Made by a program: the position numbers and the translations under genes. A stretch of DNA of 64,000 bases, from assembly GCF_003268675.1 (NCBI RefSeq), contig NZ_CP029378.1:62001-126000 (forward strand), in the 5' to 3' direction. The notes under the pieces are model-generated. The model saw only the letters and a list, made by a program, of their open reading frames with translations, was not told the origin of the DNA and searched no databases. This DNA is from Streptomyces bacillaris (lineage in GTDB: Bacteria; Actinomycetota; Actinomycetes; Streptomycetales; Streptomycetaceae). Positions 52,351 through 61,340 of this stretch are shown piece by piece (positions within the stretch are counted from its first letter, which is position 1; every line of letters begins with the position of its first letter).

Positions 52351-53423
52351 CGGTCCCCGCCGGTGAGCGCGGTACGACGACGGTGGCCCCGCGGGCGGTC
52401 CGGCGGATCGCCGAACGGGCCGCCGCCGAGGCTCTGCCCGACGGCGGGTCGGTGACCCGGGGTTCGGCCACGGTGCGCGGGGCCTCCGCCCGGATCGCGG
52501 TGGACGTGCGGCTGCCCTATCCGCTGCGGGCCGACGAGGCGGCGCAGCGGGTACGGGAGCGGGCGGAGGCACGGACGGCGGCCCTCACGGGTCTGTCCGT
52601 GCCCCGCGCCGCGATCCGCGTCGACGCGCTGACGGTCGCCGCCGCCCCTGCCATGGTGACTCATGGGGCTCCTGGGGCTCCCGGGGTTTTGGAGGCCGTA
52701 GAGGCCGTCGGGGCTCCGGAGATGGTCCCCGGCCCCCGGATCAGGGCGGAACGGCGTGTTCCCTCGGCGGTTCTGGCGGTCGCGGGGGCCGTGGCGTGCG
52801 GGCTGGTGCTGGCCGATGTGGTCGCGGTGCGGCTCGGCGGTGCCCCGGCCGGCTGGCGTACGGCGGTGCTCGACTGGGCGGCGGCCCGCGGCCCGGCGGA
52901 CTCCGCCGTACGGGTCGGCGGGGCGGTGGCGGCCCTTGCGGGCGTCTGGCTGCTGGGGTGCGCGCTGCTGCCGGGGGCGCGGCGGCGGCTCCGGATGGGC
53001 GCGCCCGCACCGGAGTTGCGGGCGCAGTTGGACCGTACGGCTGCGGCCCGCATCCTGCGCGAGCGGGCGCTCGGCGTCTCCGGGGTGGTCGGAGCGCGAG
53101 TCGGCGTCCGGCGGCGGGCGCGGGTACGGGTCGTCGTGGGGTACGGCGACCCGGAGGAGGTCCGCTCGGAGGCGGTCCGGGTGCTGAACGCGGGTCTGGC
53201 GGAGCTGGGCCTGGCCCGTACGCCGGTACTGCGGATCGGGGTTCAGGTGCGGCGTGATGCGGGCGCGGAGGCGATCGAGCCTTCGGCTGCGACTCCGGGC
53301 ACGGACCGGCATGAGGTTAGGGACTCGCTTCCGGACGGACCTCGGGACGGCCGTCAGGGCGGACTCCGGAACGAACGTGAGGACGGAGTCAGGGACGAAC
53401 TCCGGGGCGACGGAAAGGCGTGA
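52347..53423 (+). CDS. Asp23-domain protein with membrane segments (DUF6286-like)
   Basis: A 358-residue protein. Residues 1-110 are an Asp23-like domain (TTTVAPRAVRRIAERAAAEAL; ATVRGASARIAVDVRLPYPL). Two hydrophobic segments follow (VPSAVLAVAGAVACGLVLADVV; VGGAVAALAGVWLLGCALL). The region from about 225 to 310 resembles the DUF6286/AmaP-like output (AARILRERALGVSGVVGARV). The tail (about 320-358) is a run of Arg/Asp/Gly-rich imperfect repeats. It looks like a membrane-anchored fusion of Asp23 and anchor modules. Confidence 0.8.
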   Translation: MTVPAGERGTTTVAPRAVRRIAERAAAEALPDGGSVTRGSATVRGASARIAVDVRLPYPLRADEAAQRVRERAEARTAALTGLSVPRAAIRVDALTVAAAPAMVTHGAPGAPGVLEAVEAVGAPEMVPGPRIRAERRVPSAVLAVAGAVACGLVLADVVAVRLGGAPAGWRTAVLDWAAARGPADSAVRVGGAVAALAGVWLLGCALLPGARRRLRMGAPAPELRAQLDRTAAARILRERALGVSGVVGARVGVRRRARVRVVVGYGDPEEVRSEAVRVLNAGLAELGLARTPVLRIGVQVRRDAGAEAIEPSAATPGTDRHEVRDSLPDGPRDGRQGGLRNEREDGVRDELRGDGKA

Positions 53424-53475
53424 GCGGCGTGGCGGATGGCGGTCTGACAGGCTGCGGCAGGACGGGCGGCGACGG

Positions 53476-54096
53476 GTGCTGCGTGAGCGGGCGGGGTGCG
53501 TGCCGGTGAGCGGGTCGCGTGGCGTGGTGAACCGGGCGCTCCTCGGTACGGTCGGCCTCGCCCTCCTGGCCGGTGGCGTCCTGCTGGCCGTCGGGGACGG
53601 TTCGGGGCTGGGACGGATCGGGCGTGACGTGCCCGCCCGGTGGGCCGAGCGCGCCGCCGACGGGGTGCTGATGGACCGCGACGGGCTGGCCCGGCTGCGG
53701 GAGAACGGCTGGTGGACGCCTGCCGTGATCGGGGCGCTCATCCTCGTACTGGCGTTGTTCGTCCGGTGGTTCGCCCTCCAGGTGTCGGCGTCCGGCCCCC
53801 GCTGGGTGGACCTGCGGGCCCCCGGGCTGACACTGCGGCGGCGGACATGGGAGCGGGCGATGACCGAGCAGGCCGTCGCCGTCGAGGGCGTGGCGCGCGC
53901 CCGGGTGCGTCTGTCCGGTCGGCCGCTGCGTGCGGCGGTGACGCTGGTCGTCGAACCGGAGGCACGGCCTGCGGAGGTGGTGCGCCGGGTCGCCGCCGGG
54001 ATGGTCACGGATGCGCGTCGCTGCGCGGGCGTACGCGGTCTGCCGACCGACGTACGGGTGCGGGTGGCGAACCGGCGCGAGCGGCGCACGCGCTGA
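53476..54096 (+). CDS. AmaP-like membrane anchor of the Asp23 operon
   Basis: A protein of about 206 residues with two membrane segments (NRALLGTVGLALLAGGVLLAV; TPAVIGALILVLALFVRWFAL), typical of AmaP, the anchor that holds Asp23 at the membrane. The C-terminal part (about 110-206) is a strand-rich soluble domain. The start is uncertain: GTG at 53476, 53500 or 53506 are all possible, none with a strong ribosome site. Last gene of the operon. Confidence 0.75.
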   Translation: MLRERAGCVPVSGSRGVVNRALLGTVGLALLAGGVLLAVGDGSGLGRIGRDVPARWAERAADGVLMDRDGLARLRENGWWTPAVIGALILVLALFVRWFALQVSASGPRWVDLRAPGLTLRRRTWERAMTEQAVAVEGVARARVRLSGRPLRAAVTLVVEPEARPAEVVRRVAAGMVTDARRCAGVRGLPTDVRVRVANRRERRTR

Positions 54097-54245
54097 GCCC
54101 AGGGGGCAGAGGCGGTGCACCGGATCACCGCCCCGCCCACCACCCGCACCTACTCGCGAGTAAGGTGTGGGCCCGGGATGTCGGCGCCACGGTCCGTCCG
54201 GTCCCGGAGGGTCTCCGACGACGGCCGTGGAGAAGGAGCCGTGCC

Positions 54246-54761
54246 ATGTCCCGCACCATGTCCGTGGCGGACAGCATCGTCGTCGACGCCCCACCGGCGT
54301 ACGTGTACGAACGGCTCAGCGACCCGACCGCGATGGGCCGTTGGAGCCCCGAGAACCGGGGGGCGACCGTCCGGGGAGAGCGGCGCGGCACGTACGTCGG
54401 CATGGTCTTCGAGGGCCGCAACAAGCGGGGGGCCATGGGCTGGACGACCCGGTGCACCGTGACGGCGGCCGATCCGGGCGAACGTTTCGCCTTCCGGGTC
54501 CACGCGATCGGCGTCCGGCGTCCGCGCCTCCCCGGGCCCGTCGCGACCTGGGAGTACCGCTTCGAAGCCGTCGACGGCGGGACCCGGGTGACCGAGACGT
54601 GGACCGACGACCGGCGCTCCTGGCCGGACTTCCTGGCCAATGCCTTCGATCGGGTCGCGACGGGCGGGAAGACGTTCGCGGAGTTCCAGCGCGGCAACAT
54701 CCGGACCACGCTCAAGCGCCTCAAGGCCGCGTTGGAGGCGGACTTCCGGGCGGCCTCCTGA
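54246..54761 (+). CDS. SRPBCC-family (polyketide cyclase/START-like) protein
   Basis: A 171-residue helix-grip protein: VADSIVVDAPPAYVYERLSD, PTAMGRWSPENRG, TTRCTVTAADPGERFAFRVH and a long C-terminal helix (GNIRTTLKRLKAALEADF). Such proteins bind hydrophobic ligands or act as cyclases or dehydratases; this orphan copy has no polyketide genes nearby. The ATG at 54246 follows GAAGGAG. Function unassigned. Confidence 0.85.
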   Translation: MSRTMSVADSIVVDAPPAYVYERLSDPTAMGRWSPENRGATVRGERRGTYVGMVFEGRNKRGAMGWTTRCTVTAADPGERFAFRVHAIGVRRPRLPGPVATWEYRFEAVDGGTRVTETWTDDRRSWPDFLANAFDRVATGGKTFAEFQRGNIRTTLKRLKAALEADFRAAS

Positions 54762-54873
54762 ACTGCTCGGAGCGCCTGATCCGTTACGCCTCCGGGAGTG
54801 TCGGACCCCCGGTGCACACTGGGGTACGTACGCGGGTTCCGAGCGCTGTAGGACTACGGGGGCAGGGGGACGT

Positions 54874-55365
54874 ATGGGCAGTGAGGAGGCCACCGGGTTC
54901 GAGCCCGCCACCGGGGACGGGCCGCCGCTCGGCGGGAGTGCCGAGGCACGTGCCGCTTCGGTGCGGACCGCCTTCGAGGGGCTGTTGCAGATCCGCCGTC
55001 TGACGGGCGCTGGCGGTGGACGGGCCGATCCGGAGGCCTCACCGGCGCCGTGGGAGCTGCACCGGCCGGTACGGGCCGTCGCGTTGGCCCTGGAGAGTTC
55101 CGGAGCGACGCCGTCCGCCGTCGACGCGTCGGGGCACCGGGTCTCCACCGGGTACCGGGTGCGTACGGGCGAAACGCCCGGGTCGGTGCGGGTCGACTGG
55201 GCCGGGCCGCCGGGCAGCGGCGCCGCGCACCAGGAGGAAGAGGCGCTGGCCGGGTGCGCCGAGGTGCTGCGACGGCTCGGCTGGACCGTGCTGCTCTACC
55301 GGGGGCCGCGCAGACGGCGGTATCTGGAGGTTGAGCCACCGGCGGGAGTTCCCGGGGCGCGGTAG
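54874..55365 (+). CDS. Conserved protein of unknown function
   Basis: A 163-residue protein with an N-terminal disordered stretch (to about 28), a helical VRTAFEGLLQIRRLTG block and a C-terminal alpha/beta part (STGYRVRTGETPGSVRVDWAG; VLRRLGWTVLLYRGPRRRRYL). No signal or membrane segment. AGGGGGA precedes the ATG. No family could be named. Confidence 0.65.
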   Translation: MGSEEATGFEPATGDGPPLGGSAEARAASVRTAFEGLLQIRRLTGAGGGRADPEASPAPWELHRPVRAVALALESSGATPSAVDASGHRVSTGYRVRTGETPGSVRVDWAGPPGSGAAHQEEEALAGCAEVLRRLGWTVLLYRGPRRRRYLEVEPPAGVPGAR

Positions 55366-55438
55366 CGGGATCCAGGGGCGTTGTCAGACCCATGGGAGAT
55401 GCTTGACGGTCCGACACCTCTGATCAGGAGACGCCGAG

Positions 55439-55666
55439 ATGGACAAAGACGAACTCGCCGCGGCGCAGGCGTACGTCCGCCTGCTGGAGGCCACCCGGGC
55501 CGCGCTCTCGGACCCGGAAGACGCACCCCTGTATCTCCCGCTGCTCACCTCACCGATGCGGGAGGCCGACCGCGCCCTTCGGGGGGCGGGGCTGACGGGG
55601 AACGAGGACAGGCTGTTCGCCCTGGTGCGGGAGTTGCAGCCGAGCCTCTCCGGCAGCGACAGATAG
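55439..55666 (+). CDS. Small helical protein of unknown function
   Basis: A 75-residue protein (MDKDELAAAQAYVRLLEATR..., DRLFALVRELQPSL), almost entirely helical and acidic. It reads as a normal gene with GGAGACGCCGAG upstream. It converges on the HIBYL-CoA hydrolase gene; the two do not overlap once that gene's frameshift is corrected. Confidence 0.65.
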   Translation: MDKDELAAAQAYVRLLEATRAALSDPEDAPLYLPLLTSPMREADRALRGAGLTGNEDRLFALVRELQPSLSGSDR

Positions 55667-55692
55667 CGCGGTCTCCGCCCCCGGGTCCGGTC

Positions 55693-56789
55693 TCAGGCCG
55701 TCCCGGTGGCGGTGGCCCCGGGCGCGAGGCCCAGCTCCGGCTCATCCGGTCCGAGGGGGGGGCGAAGAAGCGGGCGACCGTGCTGTCGTCCACCTCGGCG
55801 AGGGTGGCCGGCTTCCACTGCGGACTGCCGTCCTTGTCGATGATCCGGGCGCGGACGCCCTCGACGAAGTCCGGCTCCTCACGGATCCGGGCGGAGACAC
55901 GGAACTCCTGGTCGAGGGCGGCTTCCAGGCTGCCGAGCCGGGCGGCCCGGCGTACGGCTGCCAGCGTGACCTTGAGCGCCAGGGGCGACCTTCCCCCGAG
56001 TTCCGCGACCACGTCCGCCGCTGCGGGGGTGGCTGTGTCCTCGAGCCGTCGGACGATCTCCTCGACGCTGTCCGTGGCGTAGCAGGCGTCGATCCAGTCG
56101 CGCTGCGCGGCCAGCTCGCCCGGCTCTCCGGCGGGTGGCTCCTCGGCGAACCTCCGTACCGTCCGCTCCACCTCCTCGGCGGTCACCGACACGGCCAGGG
56201 CCTCCGTGAGTTCCGGCAGGCGCCGGGTGGGTACGTAGTGGTCGGCGAGGCCGCACAGCAGGGCGTCGGCCGCTCCGACCGACCGGCCGGTGAGCGCCAG
56301 ATGGGTGCCCAGCTCGCCGGGGGCGGCGGCCAGCAGGTGGGTGCCGCCGACGTCGGGCACGAACCCGATGGCGGTCTCCGGCATGGCCACCCGGGAACGC
56401 TCTGTGACGATCCGGAGCGAGCCATGGGCCGACACCCCGACTCCCCCGCCCATCACGATGCCGTCCATCAGGGCGACGTACGGCTTGGGGAACCGGGCGA
56501 TGCGGGCGTTCAGGCGGTACTCGTCGCGCCAGAAGTCCAGCGAGGCCCGGCCTCCGGCGCGGGTGTCGTCGTGGAGGGCCCGGATGTCACCGCCCGCACA
56601 CAGACCGCGCTCCCCCGCCCCGGTCAGGACGACCGAGGTGACCGTCCCGTCCCGCTCGGCGGTCGTGAGGGCCTCGTCGATGAGCCGCACCATGGTGTGG
56701 GTGAGGGCGTTGATGGCCCGGGGGCGGTTGAGGGTGATGTGCAGGGAGTGTCCCCGGGTCTCCAGCAGGACGGGCCGGTCGTCGATCAT
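55693..56789 (-). CDS. 3-hydroxyisobutyryl-CoA hydrolase / enoyl-CoA hydratase family, frameshifted near its end
   Basis: A crotonase-fold enzyme of about 365 residues. GERGLCAGGDIRALHDD and YVALMDGIVMGGGVGVSAHG form the oxyanion hole; VAMPETAIGFVPDVGGTHLLA contains the Glu and Asp typical of HIBYL-CoA hydrolases of valine breakdown. As written, the frame leaves the normal end at a run of eight G (55755-55762; C on the coding strand) and runs on to 55545 through unrelated sequence and a neighbouring gene. One extra C restores FFAPPLGPDEPELGLAPGA and a stop at 55693. The start is the ATG at 56789. Confidence 0.85.
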
Positions 56790-56961
56790 GTGTGCGCTCC
56801 GCTCACTGGGTTCGGTGGAGACCTGGTGGCCGGACCGCCGGGCGCCGCCGCCCCGGTCCGTACCGCCATTCTGCGACTCCCGGCCGCCGGCCGGACAGGA
56901 GGGTCCGCCGCCGAGGGGACCTCGGGTCCGTCGGGTGCCGGTCGCAGGTACCGGTGGCTGC

Positions 56962-57006
56962 TCGGGGCGTTCGGGGCGTTCGGGGCGTTCGGGGCGTTCG
57001 GGGCGG
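56962..57006. repeat. 9-bp tandem repeat in a divergent promoter region
   Basis: Four full copies and one partial copy of TCGGGGCGT. It lies in the 323-bp space between the leftward HIBYL-CoA hydrolase gene and the rightward SpoIIE gene. Nothing else was recognised in this gap. Copy number could vary by slippage and alter promoter spacing. Confidence 0.85.
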
Positions 57007-57112
57007 GAACTTCGTCGGTGCTCCGCTGTGGCACTCCGGTCCGAGCGGCTCGACAATTGAGGCCTACGGGGCGCGTCGCCGCGCGCCCCGCCGGACGACC
57101 TCCGGAGCATGC

Positions 57113-59254
57113 ATGACCGACCACGAACGGCGGCAGGACACCGATGCCGCTCCGCTCCGCCGGATCGACCGGAGGGCCAACGGTGAGATCGGGCCGACGG
57201 AACGCCTCGCCATGAACCGGACGGGCAGTTTCGACTGGGATCTCGATGCCCGGACCCTGGACATCGACGAGGCGGGTCTCGCCGTGTTCGGCGTGGACCC
57301 GGAGACGTTCGACTCGCGTCCCGGTGCGCTGGTGGAGCGGTTGGAGCCGGCGGAGCGGGCCCGGCTGGACGTCACGATCGACGAGGCCATCACGGGTGGC
57401 AGTAATTCGTACAACGTCCACTTCCGGGTGCCGCTGGAGGACGGGACGACCCAGTGGACCCATGTCCAGGCCCGCATCCTGCGGTCGAAGGACGGAAAGG
57501 CCCACCGGATCGTGGGGGTGGTGCGCGACGCGACGGCCGAAGTCACCCATTCGGCCTTCGTCCTCGATCTGGAAAAGCGCCGGCAGCGCCAGACCAACAT
57601 CGTCGAGCGCACCACCAGCGCGATGTCACGCGCGGTGACCGTGGACGATGTGACGGCCGCGCTCACCGGTCCGGGCGGGCTGGCCAGGCTGGGGGCGGAC
57701 GGGCTGGCCCTGGGGCTGGTGGAGAACTCCTCGCTGAACATCGTGGCGCTGAGCGGTGAGTCGCTGGAGGCGCTCGACGGGCTGGGCTCCGGGGACCTGG
57801 AGCGCAACCTTCCGCTGGCCGACGCGATCCGCAGCGGGCGGCCCCGGTTCATCACCTCGCTGGCGGCGCTGGCCCGGCGCTATCCGGTGCTGGAGCCGCA
57901 TCTGGGGAAGCTCAGGTTCCGGGCCGCGGCCTATCTGCCGCTGGTCGCCCAGGCCCGGTCGCTCGGCGGGCTCGCCCTCTTCTACCGGGAGCGCACGGTC
58001 TTCAACGCCGACGAGCGGATCCTGTGTCTGGGTCTCGCGGCGATCGTGGCGCAGTCGCTCCAGCGGGCGATGCTCTTCGACGAAGAGCGGGAGTTCGCCA
58101 CACAGCTCCAGTCCGCGATGCTCCCGCCCCGGATACAGGACATCGAGGGCGGCGAGATCGCGGTGCGCTACCACGCCGCGTGGAGCGGACGGCAGGTCGG
58201 CGGCGACTGGTACGACGTGATCGCGCTGCCCAAGAACCGTTACGGGCTCGTCGTCGGGGACGTCCAGGGGCACGACACCCACGCGGCGGCCATCATGGGC
58301 CAGTTGCGCATCGCCCTGCGCGCGTACGCCGCCGAGGGGCACCCTCCGGCGACCGTGCTGGCGCGGGCCTCGCGCTTCCTCTCCGAGCTGGACACCGACC
58401 GCTTCGCGACCTGCACCTACGCACAGGTCGACCTGGCGACGGGGGCGGCGCGAGTGGTGCGGGCCGGGCACCTCGGGCCGCTGATCCGGCATACCGACGG
58501 GCGGGTCGGCAGTCCGCAGGTGCGCGGGGGGCTGCCACTGGGTATCTCCACGGAGTTCCAGGACGAGGAGTACCCGGAGACCCGGCTCGATCTGGTGCCC
58601 GGGGAGACGTTCGTGCTGTACACGGACGGTCTGGTGGAGGAGCCGGGCGCCGACCTGGACACCGGGGTGCAGGCGCTGCGGAACGAGGTGAGCGCGGGGC
58701 CCGCGGGGGCCGAGGCGCTGGCCGACCATCTCTCGGACCGGCTCTGGGAGCGGTGGGGTTCGGGGGACGACGTGGCGCTCCTGGTGCTGCGGCGCAGCCC
58801 CGACGTGGGGTCCTCGCACGCGCCCCGGCTGCACCAGTACATCCATCAGGCGGACCCGGAGGGGCTGTCGGACGCCCGGGCCATCGTGCGTCAGGCGCTC
58901 GCCGACTGGGACATGGCCGAGTTCGCGGACGACGCCGAACTGGTCACCGGTGAGCTGTTGGTGAACGTGCTCCTGCACACCGAGGGCGGGGCGGTCCTGA
59001 GCCTGGAGGTGCTGCCCGAGCCGGTGCGGCGGATCCGGCTCTCGGTGCAGGACCGGTCGAGCGCCTGGCCCCGGCGGCGTACCCCGGGCGAGACTTCGAC
59101 GTCGGGTCGGGGGCTGCTCCTGCTGGACGCGGTCGCCACCCGGTGGGGCATCGAACCCCGGGGCGAGGGCAAGGCCGTCTGGTGCGAGATCGGTCCCGCT
59201 CCCCCGCCCGCGCCGGCCGCCGCGGAGCAGGCCCCGCCCGCCGGACAGCGATGA
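57113..59254 (+). CDS. Multi-domain SpoIIE phosphatase (PAS-GAF-PP2C-HATPase)
   Basis: A 713-residue soluble signalling protein. It has PAS (about 35-150; FDWDLDARTLDIDEAGLAVFG in part, WTHVQARILRSKDGK), GAF (about 165-320; AAYLPLVAQARSLGGLALFYR in part), SpoIIE/PP2C (about 330-565; VGGDWYDVIALPK, VVGDVQGHDTHAAAIMGQ, GSGDDVALLVLRR) and a C-terminal anti-sigma-type histidine-kinase ATPase domain (about 590-700; DDAELVTGELLVNVLLHTEGG in part, TSGRGLLLLDAVATRWGI). It could both dephosphorylate an anti-anti-sigma factor and act as an anti-sigma kinase. The ATG follows CCGGAG. Confidence 0.92.
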   Translation: MTDHERRQDTDAAPLRRIDRRANGEIGPTERLAMNRTGSFDWDLDARTLDIDEAGLAVFGVDPETFDSRPGALVERLEPAERARLDVTIDEAITGGSNSYNVHFRVPLEDGTTQWTHVQARILRSKDGKAHRIVGVVRDATAEVTHSAFVLDLEKRRQRQTNIVERTTSAMSRAVTVDDVTAALTGPGGLARLGADGLALGLVENSSLNIVALSGESLEALDGLGSGDLERNLPLADAIRSGRPRFITSLAALARRYPVLEPHLGKLRFRAAAYLPLVAQARSLGGLALFYRERTVFNADERILCLGLAAIVAQSLQRAMLFDEEREFATQLQSAMLPPRIQDIEGGEIAVRYHAAWSGRQVGGDWYDVIALPKNRYGLVVGDVQGHDTHAAAIMGQLRIALRAYAAEGHPPATVLARASRFLSELDTDRFATCTYAQVDLATGAARVVRAGHLGPLIRHTDGRVGSPQVRGGLPLGISTEFQDEEYPETRLDLVPGETFVLYTDGLVEEPGADLDTGVQALRNEVSAGPAGAEALADHLSDRLWERWGSGDDVALLVLRRSPDVGSSHAPRLHQYIHQADPEGLSDARAIVRQALADWDMAEFADDAELVTGELLVNVLLHTEGGAVLSLEVLPEPVRRIRLSVQDRSSAWPRRRTPGETSTSGRGLLLLDAVATRWGIEPRGEGKAVWCEIGPAPPPAPAAAEQAPPAGQR

Positions 59255-59256
59255 GA

Positions 59257-59291
59257 GGCGTGCCGCACCCTCTTCAGCGGTGCGGCACGCC
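59257..59291 (+). terminator. Hairpin terminator after the SpoIIE gene
   Basis: Perfect 13-bp inverted repeat (GGCGTGCCGCACC / GGTGCGGCACGCC) with a 9-base loop, three bases after the stop codon. Confidence 0.8.
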
Positions 59292-59403
59292 GCTTACGGA
59301 CGGCCCAGTCGATCGAGTGCGTGCCGCCCTTGCCGGCGTCCTTGACGACCAGTCGGACGGTCACCGGCTCGGAGTGGTCGGGGAGCATCAGCTTCGTGCT
59401 CGC

Positions 59404-59892
59404 CTAGAGGGCCTTGTGCATGATGTGCAGGCCCACATAGCCCTCGGTGGGGTGGTTGAACCCCTCGGGCAGGGTGCCGATCACCTCGAAGCCGATGGAC
59501 TCGTACAGCTTGACCGCACGGGTGTTGGTCTCGACCACCGCGTTGAACTGCATCGCCCGGTACCCCGACGTGCGAGCCCAGTCGACCGAGTACTCGCACA
59601 GGGCGCGCCCGACCCCCTTGCCGGAGTGCGCGGGGTCGACCATGTAGGTGGCGCTGGCCACGTGGGAGCCGTTGCCCATGTGGTTCCGGTTCATCTTCGC
59701 CGTACCGAGGACGGTTCCCGCGTCGTCCACGGCGACGACCACGCGGCTCGGCGCGGCGACGTACCACCAGCCCTGCGCCTCCTCCTTACCGAGGTCGAGC
59801 GGATAGGTGAGGGTTTCACCCGCGGCGATGATCGTGTGGAAGAACGGCCACATCGCGGGCCAGTCCTCGGTGGTCGCTTCTCTGATCAGCAT
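59404..59892 (-). CDS. GNAT-family N-acetyltransferase
   Basis: A 162-residue acetyltransferase: MLIREATTEDWPAMWPFFH at the N-terminus, the acetyl-CoA motif ATYMVDPAHSGKGVGRALC and YRAMQFNAVVETNTRAVKLYESIGFEVIG at the C-terminal lobe, in part NTRAVKLYESIGFEV. It resembles acyltransferases acting on amino acids or antibiotics; the substrate is not evident. The ATG at 59892 is chosen because the domain begins there. Confidence 0.9.
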   Translation of the reverse strand: MLIREATTEDWPAMWPFFHTIIAAGETLTYPLDLGKEEAQGWWYVAAPSRVVVAVDDAGTVLGTAKMNRNHMGNGSHVASATYMVDPAHSGKGVGRALCEYSVDWARTSGYRAMQFNAVVETNTRAVKLYESIGFEVIGTLPEGFNHPTEGYVGLHIMHKAL

Positions 59893-59966
59893 GTGGACAT
59901 GATGCAGGGCCCGGACGCGTGTCCGCGAACCACTTCCCCTCCCTGCCGCGAACCTGTCGCGCGTGC

Positions 59967-61199
59967 CTAGCCGTCCTTCCTCCGACGCCATCCCAGCCCG
60001 GCCAGCAGCCGTTTCCGGCTCGGCGCCCGTGCACCGGAGGGTGTCTCCATGGCCGGGGAGAGCGGGGGCGGGGCCGTCGGCTGCGGGGCGTAGGTGGGGA
60101 CCGGTACCGGGACCACGGCCGACGCGGGTGCCGGGGGCGGTTCCGGGGCTGGTTCGGGGACTGGATCCCTGGTCGGTTCCGAGGCTGCTTTCCAGGCCGG
60201 TTCCGAGGCTGGGTCCCGGGCTGGATCCCAGGTCGGTTCCGGGGTTCGTTTCGCCGCTGCCTTCGGGAAGGCTGTCGGGGCGAGTCTCGGCGTGGCGGGC
60301 GTCCCCGCCCCGGGGTCGTCGCCCGGTCGTGGGGCCGGCCTCTCGTCACGGGCCTGTTCCAGACTCAGCGTCAGGCTGATCCGCCGCCACAGGATCTCGT
60401 CGGGGTCGTCCGCCAGCATCAGCTCCCCCATCGCCTCCCGGGCCGGCAGCGAGCCCGGCCTTCCGAAGACGGGCTCCGGCCTGACCCGTACGAGATAGGC
60501 GCGTTCATAGGGGTCCTCCACCACCTCCGCCAGGTGGGCGGAGTCCAGCGCGGATGCCTCCACGGAGGCGCGGGCCCAGGGGTCCTCGGTGCGGCGCAGC
60601 ACGCGTTCGATGCGCTGGGCCCGCCAGTTGCGCGCTCTCCGGTCGCCGCCCGCCTCCAGCCTCGTACGCATCTCCTGCGGCATCCGGCCGGCGAGCAGCG
60701 CGGGCTCCCGTACCGCGAACGAGGCCAGCTCGTCGGCGAGATAGAGCCAGACCACCGCCCGGTACCGGTTCAGATAGAACGTGACCGGTGAGAAGCAGCC
60801 CGCCCGGGCCAGCCGGGTGAACCGCGCGGGGACGATGCCGAGCAGCGCGGCACCCTCCGCGGTGCCGACCGTACGCACCCGCTCCAGCAACCCGTCCGGG
60901 TGTCCTGGCCGTTCGCGCAGCCTCGCGACCTCCCGTTCGCGCACCCTCGGCCGCCCGCAGCCGGGCATTTCGGTGACGGCGACCAGCCCGAGATGCACGG
61001 CAAGCTCGAACTCGTTGCGCCGAAGCCCCAGTTCCTGTGCGGCGCGCCCTGCGGCCACGGTGGCCCCCGCCGTAGCGGGCGAGGCGTGCGCGCCCGGGTC
61101 CCGGGCCCCGCCAGTGCCCTTGTCCCTGACCTCAGGCGTGTCCTCCCGCGTGTCGTGCGCACGCTCCGCACAGGCGGGAATCGCTTCCTTGACCGTCAT
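59967..61199 (-). CDS. DUF6397-like protein with proline-rich tail
   Basis: A 410-residue protein. Residues about 45-130 include a helical, possible DNA-binding start (GRAAQELGLRRNEFELAVHLGLV), and about 130-300 is a mixed helical region (ARFTRLARAGCFSPVTFYLNRYRAVVWLYLADE in part). From about 300 on it is a low-complexity Pro/Glu/Ala tail with DP and EP repeats, ending in basic RKRLLAGLGWRRRKDG. It matches a Streptomyces-specific family (DUF6397, from memory). The MTVKEAIPAC start at 61199 is preferred. Function unknown. Confidence 0.75.
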   Translation of the reverse strand: MTVKEAIPACAERAHDTREDTPEVRDKGTGGARDPGAHASPATAGATVAAGRAAQELGLRRNEFELAVHLGLVAVTEMPGCGRPRVREREVARLRERPGHPDGLLERVRTVGTAEGAALLGIVPARFTRLARAGCFSPVTFYLNRYRAVVWLYLADELASFAVREPALLAGRMPQEMRTRLEAGGDRRARNWRAQRIERVLRRTEDPWARASVEASALDSAHLAEVVEDPYERAYLVRVRPEPVFGRPGSLPAREAMGELMLADDPDEILWRRISLTLSLEQARDERPAPRPGDDPGAGTPATPRLAPTAFPKAAAKRTPEPTWDPARDPASEPAWKAASEPTRDPVPEPAPEPPPAPASAVVPVPVPTYAPQPTAPPPLSPAMETPSGARAPSRKRLLAGLGWRRRKDG

Positions 61200-61340
61200 G
61201 GCCGTCCTCCCCGTGAACCTCGAATACTCTCCGTAATCACGGTAGCTCCGCGAGGCCACTTCCGGTCCGGCCTGTGGATAACTCTTGCCAGGTGGGTGAA
61301 GCCGCAGGTCGGAGGCGGGTAGGGGCGTGCCGGGACGGGG

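Noticed and set aside
55545..55692. Extended C-terminus of the HIBYL-CoA hydrolase
   Set aside because: The extra residues have no family similarity and overlap a convergent gene; a one-base change in a C-run gives the natural end.
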